IMG/VR virus record: IMGVR_UViG_3300046512_000152
Location: 1-31,603 of that record
Strand: one strand, 5' to 3'
DNA from: a virus
DNA length: 31,603 bases
Below, one piece after another: positions 23,353 through 29,221 of this stretch; position 1 is the stretch's first letter, and each line of letters opens with the position of its first letter. The notes beneath the pieces were generated by a model, which searched no databases, had not been told where the DNA came from, and saw only the letters and a program-made list of their open reading frames with translations. Both the position numbers and the translations under genes were made by a program.

Positions 23353-23871
23353 GTGGCAACCATCAAGTTCAGTTACAGGGATGCAAAGGGCGATTTGAGT
23401 CAGCGCGAGCTGATCCAGTGGTCAGAGAACTCGCTCTACATTCAGGGGAGGTCTGCTGCTGACTCATTCCCCAAAACATTCAGGAAAGACCGCATAGTTG
23501 AAGTTCACTTTGGTGCGGAGCTACTGCTGAATGACGCCGCACCACCAGCTCCAATGCTATTGCCAAAACCACGCCCATCGGCCATTGCTGGGTCGTCCGC
23601 TGCTTCCCACCATCCACAGCCAAAGACACCGCCCGGTGGGATAAACCAAATTCTTTTCACTGGCTTTGCGGCGGCGCACCGAGCCGAGCTTGAGCGAAAG
23701 GCAATGGACTCAGGGCTAAAAGTTATGAGTACTCCTGGCAAGTCGCTGACTTTTCTCTGCTATGGCGATAACGCCGGGCCTACCAAGGTTGCGAAAGCAC
23801 AGGAAGCCGGAGCCTTCATCATTGATGCTGAGCAGTTTCTGAGTTTGATAGCAACCGGCGAGATGCCTTAG
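23353..23871 (+). CDS. BRCT-domain protein in the rex position
   Basis: The protein has 172 residues. The N-terminal 55 (FSYRDAKGDLSQRELIQWSE, GRSAADSFPKTFRKDRIVEV) resemble a WYL-type beta domain. Residues 60-95 are a proline-rich linker. Residues 98-168 form a BRCT domain of the DNA-ligase type (ILFTGF, GLKVMSTPGKSLTFLCYGDN, AGPTKVAKAQEAGAFIIDAE). BRCT domains bind DNA ends or phosphoproteins. The start is GTG at 23353 with GGGAG upstream. It follows the repressor on the same strand, where lambda has rexAB, and ends in a bidirectional terminator. The biological role is unknown. Confidence 0.78.
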   Translation: MATIKFSYRDAKGDLSQRELIQWSENSLYIQGRSAADSFPKTFRKDRIVEVHFGAELLLNDAAPPAPMLLPKPRPSAIAGSSAASHHPQPKTPPGGINQILFTGFAAAHRAELERKAMDSGLKVMSTPGKSLTFLCYGDNAGPTKVAKAQEAGAFIIDAEQFLSLIATGEMP

Positions 23872-23916
23872 AGGGCATGGTGCGATAGGGGCCGTAGTCG
23901 GCGCCCCAGGTATCAC

Positions 23917-23955
23917 AAAAAGCCCGCGATCGAGCGCGCGATCGAGCGGGCTTTT
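23917..23955. terminator. Bidirectional terminator between convergent genes
   Basis: AAAAAGCCCGC and GCGGGCTTTTT form an eleven-pair stem around an inner loop with a repeated GCGATCGAGCG. T runs exist on both strands. It separates the repressor operon from the convergent DUF1654 gene. Confidence 0.9.
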
Positions 23956-23964
23956 TGTTGTCCA

Positions 23965-24282
23965 TCAGAAAGGCGCCAGCTCTTCTTCTGGCTCGAATTC
24001 GGCTTCTCCCCTTCCCGCCTTCTCCACCTCCTGCTGCTCCCACCTCACCGTCACGCTGCCGTCATCATTTAATGTCAACTCAAGTTCGTCCGTATCGGCG
24101 ATCACACCAAGTACCTCTTCCCATTCCCGATCCCCGTCCGTATCCAGGCGATGAATCGTTACCCAGCGCTGCGCCTGCGCCACCGGGTGATTGATCATCG
24201 ACGACACCCTCAGGCCCAATCTTTCCATGCTCGTCATTTCTGCCCGCATCGACTGCCCCGGGCTTCCCTTCTGCTTAGGCAT
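23965..24282 (-). CDS. DUF1654 family protein under LexA control
   Basis: This 105-residue protein has the DUF1654 pattern: SMERLGLRVSSMINHPVAQA, a WVTIHRLDTDGDREWEEVLG stretch and LELTLNDDGSVTVRW. The family is found mainly in Pseudomonadaceae and their phages. Its function is unknown. The ATG at 24282 (GGGGTGG upstream) is chosen. The ORF start at 24312 would overlap the LexA box. A perfect LexA box (24299-24318) lies just upstream, so the gene should be induced by DNA damage. It is convergent with the BRCT gene. Confidence 0.82.
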   Translation of the reverse strand: MPKQKGSPGQSMRAEMTSMERLGLRVSSMINHPVAQAQRWVTIHRLDTDGDREWEEVLGVIADTDELELTLNDDGSVTVRWEQQEVEKAGRGEAEFEPEEELAPF

Positions 24283-24298
24283 AACCACCCCCCTAGAA

Positions 24299-24318
24299 TA
24301 CTGTATACACATACAGTA
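24299..24318 (-). promoter_or_regulatory. LexA (SOS) box
   Basis: TACTGTATACACATACAGTA contains CTGT-N8-ACAG with the outer TA/TA as well, matching the gammaproteobacterial LexA consensus. It lies 17 bases upstream of the DUF1654 ATG and 14 bases from the left operators, so SOS and CI control meet here. Confidence 0.9.
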
Positions 24319-24331
24319 ATCAAAATATACA

Positions 24332-24386
24332 CAAGCGTGCTTGCATTAATATCACAAGCATGCTTTTATTAATGCAAGCCGACTTG
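24332..24386 (+). promoter_or_regulatory. Left operator/PL region
   Basis: Three copies of the repressor operator: CAAGCGTGCTTG (24332-24343), CAAGCATGCTTT (24355-24366) and CAAGCCGACTTG (24375-24386). The first two are 23 bases apart, just like the right operator pair. TTGCAT at 24341 and TTTTAT 17 bases further on form a candidate PL with its -35 and -10 in these operators. It drives the plus-strand operon towards integrase. Confidence 0.8.
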
Positions 24387-24414
24387 TGCTTCTGAACAAG
24401 CACAAGAAGCCCAC

Positions 24415-24496
24415 CGCTCTTTAACAGTCAGCGCAACAAATAACAGACCGCATTGCCTCTACCGGCGACCGGCGAGCAGACAGGCCCGAAAGCCTG
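24415..24496 (+). promoter_or_regulatory. boxA and boxB-like nut site
   Basis: CGCTCTTTAACA at 24415-24426 matches the rRNA/lambda boxA consensus for antitermination factor NusB/S10. A hairpin CAGGC-CCGAAA-GCCTG lies at 24481-24496, and smaller inverted repeats lie between. boxB is therefore possible but not clear. No N-like arginine-rich protein gene is seen in the operon. Confidence 0.55.
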
Positions 24497-24665
24497 CCAA
24501 CGACAGGAACAACCTGGACGGTTGCTCGATGGTGAAACGCCTTTACCGAGTGAATGACCCGGCAAGCAATGCGCCCCGCCCCTCCGGCGGCAATAGGACG
24601 GACAGCATCACTGAGCAGCCTTCTCGGGAGGGCTGCTTGGGATGACAACCGACAGGTAATCACCC

Positions 24666-24827
24666 ATGAAGCACGCAGCAGCAATATCCCAGCTCGAAAT
24701 CCACGCCTCCAACTGCGAGAACAACGCAGTGATCCAGGAGCGCGAAGGCCAGTTCGAAGACGCCGCGAACAACCGTACCAACGCTGCCGATTACCGACAG
24801 GCAATCGAAGCGCTCCAGGCTGAGTGA
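24666..24827 (+). CDS. Small hypothetical protein (53 aa)
   Basis: This helical protein begins MKHAAAISQLEIHASNCENN and ends ADYRQAIEALQAE. It is acidic to neutral, so not an N-type RNA-binding protein. Proteins of this style recur in early operons of Pseudomonas phages. AGG lies about ten bases upstream of the ATG at 24666. A strong hairpin (24615-24636) precedes it. First gene of the PL operon. Function unknown. Confidence 0.6.
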   Translation: MKHAAAISQLEIHASNCENNAVIQEREGQFEDAANNRTNAADYRQAIEALQAE

Positions 24828-25327
24828 ACAACCAGCGCCACGTCAGCCTGACGATAACTGCCCTAAACCGGTGATGGTTGAGGAAGTGGGTGGTCACTTC
24901 TAATCCGGTTAACCCACCCGAGCACCTGGTACTCCCCAGCACCAGGCCGCATCGGAGTGTGATTTGCATGAAAACGCTATGGCTGAGTGCACAAATAGCC
25001 AGTGTGGCACCGGTAGCCGCAAACAGAAGCCAGCAGTAGTCACAGATCACACCCCGATGCGGACGAATTCGGCACCGCGCAATGCGGCCCCCTGCATTAC
25101 CCATTCAATAGGTGGCCACTGCCTGCCCAGTGAGCGAGCGATAGGAGGATGACCATCATGAAATAGACCATAACCCGAAGATCGCTGCATCTGTGAAAGG
25201 CCCGAACGTCCACGGGCCTTTCTTTTTGCCTGCATTTATCCGTCAGCACTCCCCCCTGCGCCCAACGGCAACCAGCAGGCGGCCCGAGTGCTGACGAATA
25301 ACCGCAACCCACACCGAGGAATGCACC
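24828..25327 (+). other. 500-bp structured intergenic stretch in the PL operon
   Basis: No convincing gene. Inverted repeats include CGTCAG/CTGACG (24841), GTGGGT/ACCCAC (24888-24920) and CCTGGT/ACCAGG (24926-24951). Short frames exist (23 aa at 24968, 31 aa at 25058) but lack good support. The AGGAGG at 25143 leads only to tiny frames. The stretch contains the terminator at 25196. Its length suggests an RNA leader, perhaps for antitermination. Confidence 0.5.
25196..25227 (+). terminator. Intrinsic terminator inside the PL operon
   Basis: AAAGGCCCG and CGGGCCTTT form a nine-pair stem around AACGTCCA, followed by TTTCTTTTT. It would stop transcription before the integrase-side genes unless antitermination occurs. 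Confidence 0.85.
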
Positions 25328-25597
25328 ATGCATCCAATGATCCAACAGCGCCGGGACGTCCTCGGCGTGCTGATGATTCGCACCCAGGCAGCTCGTGGAG
25401 AGTTCGCCCGCCTCGCCGGCATGGCGATGCCCGAGAAGCAGGTGCGCTTCCAAGTGAAGACTGTCGGCAAGGCGTACCACATCGTGGACCTGGTCACCGG
25501 CAAGACAAAGGCCTTCCGCTGGACTTACCAAGCAGCGGTGGACATTGCGATCCAGTTCGAGAATCAGGCCAACCGCCTCCCCGGAGGTGCGCAGTGA
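25328..25597 (+). CDS. Hypothetical protein (89 aa)
   Basis: This 89-residue protein (MHPMIQQRRDVLGVLMIRTQ onward) contains GKAYHIVDLVTGKTKAFRWT. No family recognised. It looks like an alpha/beta small early protein. GAGGAATGCACC precedes the ATG. Its stop overlaps the GTG start of the next gene (GTGA), so the two are coupled. Confidence 0.65.
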   Translation: MHPMIQQRRDVLGVLMIRTQAARGEFARLAGMAMPEKQVRFQVKTVGKAYHIVDLVTGKTKAFRWTYQAAVDIAIQFENQANRLPGGAQ

Positions 25598-25899
25598 TCG
25601 GTGTGCCAATGCCCCACCCGCGAGACTCGATCATCGAGGACCTCAATCAAAAGCTCGAGCACTTCTTCGGCTCCGGCAAAACGGTGCAGGAAATCGCCAG
25701 CGGCGTCAGCGCTGAAGTGCCGATGTTCACCACCACGCACAGCAACAAGTTGCGCGCCGAGCGGGACAAGATCGCGCCCAGGCTGAAGGAACTGGCCGTG
25801 GCCGGCACACCACTCGCCAAGGCCGCCAAAGAGTGCGGGATGGAAGCCAAGCGCGCCCGGCTCATCGCCCGCGAGAACGGCTTCAAGTTCACATCGTGA
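25594..25899 (+). CDS. Helix-turn-helix-like hypothetical protein (101 aa)
   Basis: The protein runs from GTG at 25594 (GGAGG six bases upstream). The C-terminal part GTPLAKAAKECGMEAKRARL looks like a helix-turn-helix. The centre (LEHFFGSGKTVQEIASGVSA) has a second short helix pair. Residues PMFTTTHSNKLRAERDKIAP are polar. It may bind DNA, but no family is identified. It lies between two other small early genes. Confidence 0.65.
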   Translation: MIGVPMPHPRDSIIEDLNQKLEHFFGSGKTVQEIASGVSAEVPMFTTTHSNKLRAERDKIAPRLKELAVAGTPLAKAAKECGMEAKRARLIARENGFKFTS

Positions 25900-25980
25900 A
25901 GCGCCTAAACAACCAGGTGCGCCAGCGCCGACGACAGACATGGCTGGATATACCGGCCCACGGAATTGAAGAGACAGGCC

Positions 25981-26298
25981 ATGGCCAAGAGCAACGCGGA
26001 TATTCAGAGGGACAAGCGCGCCAAGGAGAAAGCCTTGCTCGACCGGATCGGCGCCGAGAAGCGCACGCTGATTGTGTCGAAGGCGTTGGCTGATGCACTT
26101 GATGTGCTGGGCAAGCGCCACGACTTCGAGGAATGGCAAGAGACGGTGTCGACGCTGCTGATTAACCTCTCCAAGGCAACGGCCTATGAATCAGGCAAGT
26201 TTGCCAACATGTCGCGACCTGAAATCGTAATCACTGAAAAGCAGTCGCGACAGCTCAAAGCTTTCGCTAAGCGCGAGGCCGGTCAACATGGCGAATAG
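25981..26298 (+). CDS. Ribbon-helix-helix-like hypothetical protein (105 aa)
   Basis: This 105-residue protein is lysine-rich at the N terminus (MAKSNADIQRDKRAKEKALL) and then has KRTLIVSKALADALDVLGKR, a strand-helix-helix pattern like RHH DNA-binding proteins, followed by WQETVSTLLINLSKATAYES. The C terminus is charged. The ATG at 25981 is used, since the upstream TTG at 25966 adds only five residues. The end overlaps the LexA-like gene by eleven bases. Confidence 0.65.
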   Translation: MAKSNADIQRDKRAKEKALLDRIGAEKRTLIVSKALADALDVLGKRHDFEEWQETVSTLLINLSKATAYESGKFANMSRPEIVITEKQSRQLKAFAKREAGQHGE

Positions 26299-26503
26299 CA
26301 AACCAATCACCACGATCGAAGCGGAGACACTGCGCTTGATCGGTACATTCATCGAAAAGAACGGCTACTCACCCACCATCGCCGAGCTGGCCGCCTCTGC
26401 CGGTGTTTACGGTAACGCGATGTGCGAACGAGTAGCGCGCCTGCATCACAAAGGCGCCATCACCAAAACGCCACGCATCGCTCGAAGCATTCGCCTGGCG
26501 TAA
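26288..26503 (+). CDS. LexA-type winged-helix DNA-binding domain without peptidase
   Basis: This 71-residue protein (MANSKPITTIEAETLRLIGT, NGYSPTIAELAASAGVYGNA) aligns over its length with the N-terminal DNA-binding domain of LexA, including the G-Y-x-P-T-I motif and the ending TKTPRIARSIRL like LexA ...PRKARSIRL. The S24 peptidase domain is absent, so it cannot self-cleave. It could bind LexA boxes or phage operators constitutively. GAGG lies ten bases before the ATG, within the end of the preceding gene. Confidence 0.8.
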   Translation: MANSKPITTIEAETLRLIGTFIEKNGYSPTIAELAASAGVYGNAMCERVARLHHKGAITKTPRIARSIRLA

Positions 26504-26560
26504 CCGTTACCCATTGTCGCATACGGTCACGGAGGGAGGCGCCTGACCTGCCATTATCTG

Positions 26561-27253
26561 TTAAGTACTCTCCGTCACCGCTTCATTTTTACTTGAGTTC
26601 GACTCAGCCTCTAATATTTTATGCATCTCTGACCGATAAAACTCTCGCATTTCATCTATTGAATTGAATTTCATCATAGACAAATCAATTGATAAGCACG
26701 CCAAGCTTTCCAAAGTTATTTTATGCCGTTTGTTTTTCTCGGAAAGCCTTACCATATGTTCCTCCTTGATTGGTCTGCCTTCGAAGGCCCAATTCGCCAT
26801 CGCCTGCACCCCCTGCGTTGCTCTACTAACCATGTTTTCATAAAGAACGCAGTGTCTGTCGACCATGCTTAGCAGGTGATCTAGAGCTCTTGAATGTTGG
26901 TCTTGCTTTGCGGTTTCTGCGGCCCATTTTATCTGATCCTGCTGGGAATTAAATGTTTCCCTTTGCAGAGCCTGCATCGAACTAAACTCTTCTCTCTGTG
27001 TAACCAGGAGTTCACGCTGAAGGTAAACGGTCTTCAAAACTGCAAGCAGTGTTACGAACGAAACCAAGGGACCAAATATCCCGCCTATATATCCTCCAAA
27101 ATTCGACCAGTCACCAGAGTTCGCAGACAAGCCACCACTGAACTTTAATCTGTATATAAATATCGCGAAAACAAAGGCTGTTAAAATAAACGTCGTAGAG
27201 AAAAACCAGAAGCTCATGATTGCTCTAAAAGCTTTATTAGCCAAACCGCCCAT
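26561..27253 (-). CDS. Membrane protein resembling putAbiC abortive-infection proteins
   Basis: This 230-residue protein has transmembrane segments at about 12-34 (FWFFSTTFILTAFVFAIFIY) and 55-76. The latter includes NFGGYIGGIFGPLVSFVTLL followed by AVLKTVYLQREL, a pattern like the putAbiC (putative phage abortive infection) family. A charged helical domain follows (residues 78-230) with coiled-coil character. The gene is clearly more AT-rich than its neighbours and faces the opposite way to the operon. AGGAGG lies ahead of the ATG. It is likely a moron defending the lysogen. The defence role is inferred. Confidence 0.68.
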   Translation of the reverse strand: MGGLANKAFRAIMSFWFFSTTFILTAFVFAIFIYRLKFSGGLSANSGDWSNFGGYIGGIFGPLVSFVTLLAVLKTVYLQRELLVTQREEFSSMQALQRETFNSQQDQIKWAAETAKQDQHSRALDHLLSMVDRHCVLYENMVSRATQGVQAMANWAFEGRPIKEEHMVRLSEKNKRHKITLESLACLSIDLSMMKFNSIDEMREFYRSEMHKILEAESNSSKNEAVTEST

Positions 27254-27313
27254 AACTTCAGCCCTCCTTTAATTTATCAAATGATCGCATGAAATAATAA
27301 TGCGAGGTATCCC

Positions 27314-27370
27314 ATGCCCATTACTTACGGAAGCGTGTGCTGCGGCATCAAAACCAACCCGTACGGCTGA
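27314..27370 (+). pseudogene. Possible remnant of a cytosine methyltransferase start
   Basis: The frame starts MPITYGSVCCGI, like the N terminus of phage C5-cytosine methyltransferases (ITYGSVCSGIEAA), but becomes unrelated after twelve residues and stops at 27370. No other methyltransferase motif is in the window. It may be a deletion scar left when the neighbouring genes were inserted. The match is short. Confidence 0.35.
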
Positions 27371-27431
27371 TCACGTTGATAAGGCGAATCACTGCAGCAA
27401 TCAGGTTCAGCCACTCGGTCAGCCGTTTCAT
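27348..27431 (-). CDS. Possible 27-aa amphipathic peptide
   Basis: The frame reads MKRLTEWLNLIAAVIRLINV and ends ISRTGWF. GGAG lies about nine bases before the ATG. The central 20 residues are hydrophobic with basic ends, so it could insert in the membrane. Such peptides occur as type I toxins or lysis accessory factors, but no antisense RNA was identified. Existence unproved. Confidence 0.35.
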   Translation of the reverse strand: MKRLTEWLNLIAAVIRLINVISRTGWF

Positions 27432-27545
27432 GCGGTTCGCTCCGGTTTGATTGGTAGCCAGAGCATGACCACAGAGACCAATTCTTCTTGCAGTGCTACT
27501 CATCCCCCTCCACCACTCCGGGCATGCCCCGGCATAGGACGCCCC

Positions 27546-28178
27546 ATGCCCACAGAAATCAAACCGGCCGAGCCGTTCCAGCGCGAAGACCGCTACATCG
27601 TTATCAAACGCAGCGATCTGGCAAAGCGGCATCCCAAAGAGCGGGAAATGCTCGGGCATGCCCTGACCGCAATTGGCCGATCGCCGCGCGAGTATGTGGT
27701 TGTCGAAAGCGACTGGCCCGAGTACCACCTGGTTTGGGCCATGCTTGAACACCGCATGGCCGGTAAGCCGGTGCCTAACTTCAACGACTGGCGTCGCACC
27801 GATGAGCTGCAACAGCGCCTGAACGCAGCGGATCAGCGGATTGATGAGTTGACTCAGGAGCGCGAAAGCCTGATCGGGTACGGTCGAAACAAAGGGCTCG
27901 ATGAGGCATCGACCTTGTGTAGTCGCTTGGCGTACGACACCTATTATCCGGCTGGCTCCCGCTTCAAACACTTCGTACCGAAGGCGCTTGAACAACAGGG
28001 CAACCTGCTCATCAAGGCAGCCAACGCAATCGCTGATCTTCCTGATGGCCCGTACGAACGGCACCGGGCTCGCCAGCAGAAGAAAGCGATAAAGTCAGCC
28101 ACTCCTGACAGGAGTACATCTGTACTCCACCCATTTTTCAGTAACTCCCTCCCCCCCCTTCAAAGTCAGCCGCTATAG
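27546..28178 (+). CDS. Hypothetical early protein (210 aa)
   Basis: The protein starts MPTEIKPAEPFQREDRYIVI with AGGA six bases upstream. It contains KRHPKEREMLGHALTAIGRS, a coiled-coil-like helix (RLNAADQRIDELTQERESLI) and a C-terminal helix FKHFVPKALEQQGNLLIKAA. The last 25 residues are unusual and run into a repeat element. Similar proteins occur in Pseudomonas phage early regions. Function unknown. Starts further upstream (27465) lack a ribosome site. Confidence 0.7.
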   Translation: MPTEIKPAEPFQREDRYIVIKRSDLAKRHPKEREMLGHALTAIGRSPREYVVVESDWPEYHLVWAMLEHRMAGKPVPNFNDWRRTDELQQRLNAADQRIDELTQERESLIGYGRNKGLDEASTLCSRLAYDTYYPAGSRFKHFVPKALEQQGNLLIKAANAIADLPDGPYERHRARQQKKAIKSATPDRSTSVLHPFFSNSLPPLQSQPL

Positions 28179-28182
28179 CGGC
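28158..28182. repeat. Direct repeat copy 1 (25 bp, with palindromic core)
   Basis: Identical to 28547-28571 over 25 bases, with the core GCCGCTATAGCGGC a perfect palindrome. A gene in the opposite direction lies between the two copies. The left copy is inside the end of the preceding coding sequence. Confidence 0.85.
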
Positions 28183-28201
28183 AGTACGCCGAATGAAAAG
28201 C

Positions 28202-28420
28202 TCAGAGCGCAGGCGGGGAATCAGCGGCCACGATTACGAGTGGGGCATTCATAAAAGCATCCCAACATTCATAGGCGTCGTGTTGCCTTTTGCTTGCAAC
28301 ATCCCATTCGGGACCCGAAACACATTTGGATGACACCAGCATCATCATTCCCATGGTAGCGGCGTCTAGCTCCAATAGGAGCTCATGAGATTTCATCCTG
28401 AAGTCGTCGATAGATGCCAT
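28202..28420 (-). CDS. Hypothetical protein in a repeat-flanked cassette
   Basis: This 72-residue protein starts MASIDDFRMKSHELLLELDA and continues MGMMMLVSSKCVSGPEWDVA. No family recognised. The ATG at 28420 has AGGA seven bases upstream and is preferred to the in-frame start at 28450. It lies on the minus strand of a plus-strand operon and is bounded by two identical 25-bp repeats. Probably a moron. Confidence 0.58.
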   Translation of the reverse strand: MASIDDFRMKSHELLLELDAATMGMMMLVSSKCVSGPEWDVASKRQHDAYECWDAFMNAPLVIVAADSPPAL

Positions 28421-28546
28421 GTCTATGTCCTGGGCGGAGCACACCGCCATCGAGTAACAGTTGTCGCTCGAGCGGTTGAGTGTGGCGTGAGGAAGTTAGT
28501 TCATACCCATTCGACCGTAGTTACGCCTACCACAACACCCCCTCCA

Positions 28547-28571
28547 TTCAAAGTCAGCCGCTATAGCGGCA
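28547..28571. repeat. Direct repeat copy 2 (25 bp, with palindromic core)
   Basis: Exact copy of 28158-28182. It lies just before the ribosome site of the next plus-strand gene, so the copies occur at gene borders. Confidence 0.85.
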
Positions 28572-28582
28572 AAGGTGTCGCC

Positions 28583-28777
28583 ATGAGCCAGCAACGTGAA
28601 CCGCTGCGGCGGTCAGAAACAGACGAAGACCGTATGAACCTTCCGGAAGGCAAGACCTGCGGTGACTGCGTGTATGCCCGGCGCTGCACGATGATGTTCG
28701 GTCACATTCCAGAAGATGAGGCTTGCGACTGGGCACCGTCCCGTTTCCGCGAGGCATCTCAGCAGGTGACGCCATGA
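28583..28777 (+). CDS. Small cysteine-rich hypothetical protein (64 aa)
   Basis: The protein contains LPEGKTCGDCVYARRCTMMF followed by ACDWAPSRF. The four cysteines suggest zinc binding. This style (KTCGDC, GHI, CDW-PSRF) is common in Pseudomonas phage early genes. AAAGGTG precedes the ATG at 28583, next to repeat copy 2. Function unknown. Confidence 0.7.
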   Translation: MSQQREPLRRSETDEDRMNLPEGKTCGDCVYARRCTMMFGHIPEDEACDWAPSRFREASQQVTP

Positions 28778-28827
28778 TCGCCCTCGCCTGGTTCGCCTAC
28801 GTGTACTGCTACAGGGGGCGGCGGTGA
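28774..28827 (+). CDS. Possible 17-aa hydrophobic peptide
   Basis: MIALAWFAYVYCYRGRR, starting at ATG 28774 and overlapping the previous stop (ATGA). Its stop overlaps the next start (TGATG). It may be a translational coupling link or a small membrane peptide. Weakly supported. Confidence 0.3.
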   Translation: MIALAWFAYVYCYRGRR

Positions 28828-29167
28828 TGATCCAGCCCCCGCTGATCAGCAGTCAGCGATACCTGAACTGCGATGTCATTGTCAGGAAGGCTGCAACGTT
28901 CAAGGTTTTCGTGGTCAGGACCTTGGCTATGGAGATTCGCGGTAAGCCCTACCGCATCTCTTGGATGGCCACCACAACCTGGCAGCCGCCCGCCTCGTCG
29001 GCACTGAGCCAAGTTGGAAAGGACCGGCTCCAAAGTTCGAGCGGATCATGAGGCGCATGCCGGCTGACAAGTTTGCCGCCTTCTTGATCAACAACCTGAC
29101 CGACAGCGACTGGTACTTCCACGACACCGGCGAAGTGGTTGCCGACCTTCTCGCACTTCAACTGTAA
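28827..29167 (+). pseudogene. ParB-like domain protein, frameshifted
   Basis: From ATG 28827 the frame reads IQPPLISSQRYLNCDVIVRK and reaches IRGKPYRIS, then loses sense. The neighbouring frame at 28961 continues with LDGHHNLAAARLVGTEPSWK, the ParB/sulfiredoxin-type DGHHRLAA motif, and runs to 29167 (LINNLTDSDWYFHDTGEVVA). One missing base near 28957-28961 explains the break. Intact it would be about 113 residues. Similar small ParB-like proteins occur in Pseudomonas phages. Confidence 0.78.
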
Positions 29168-29174
29168 ACCTTTT

Positions 29175-29207
29175 CCATCTACCAGCCTGCCGGTGAACGG
29201 CAGGGCG
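29175..29207. repeat. Hairpin element copy 1
   Basis: Contains CCTGCCG-GTGAA-CGGCAGG, a seven-pair hairpin. It is about 85% identical (28 of 33 bases) to 29853-29884. The two copies flank the two zinc-ribbon genes. Confidence 0.7.
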
Positions 29208-29221
29208 GCCAGCAATTCAAT

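Noticed and set aside
24421-25104. 227-residue minus-strand frame through the PL leader
   Set aside because: Arg/Cys/Ser-rich with no ribosome site. It covers the boxA/leader and the small plus-strand gene.
25143-25166. Strong AGGAGG followed by ATG near 25149-25159
   Set aside because: The frames end after two to five codons, so it gives no real gene; at most a leader or decayed start.
25896-26093. GTG frame overlapping the RHH-like gene
   Set aside because: No ribosome site, 113-base overlap with a better gene, and low-complexity Arg/Glu/Gln composition.
27348-28064. 238-residue minus-strand frame opposite the 210-aa gene
   Set aside because: Shadow of the plus-strand gene. Only its last 27 codons, with their own ribosome site, are kept as a possible peptide.
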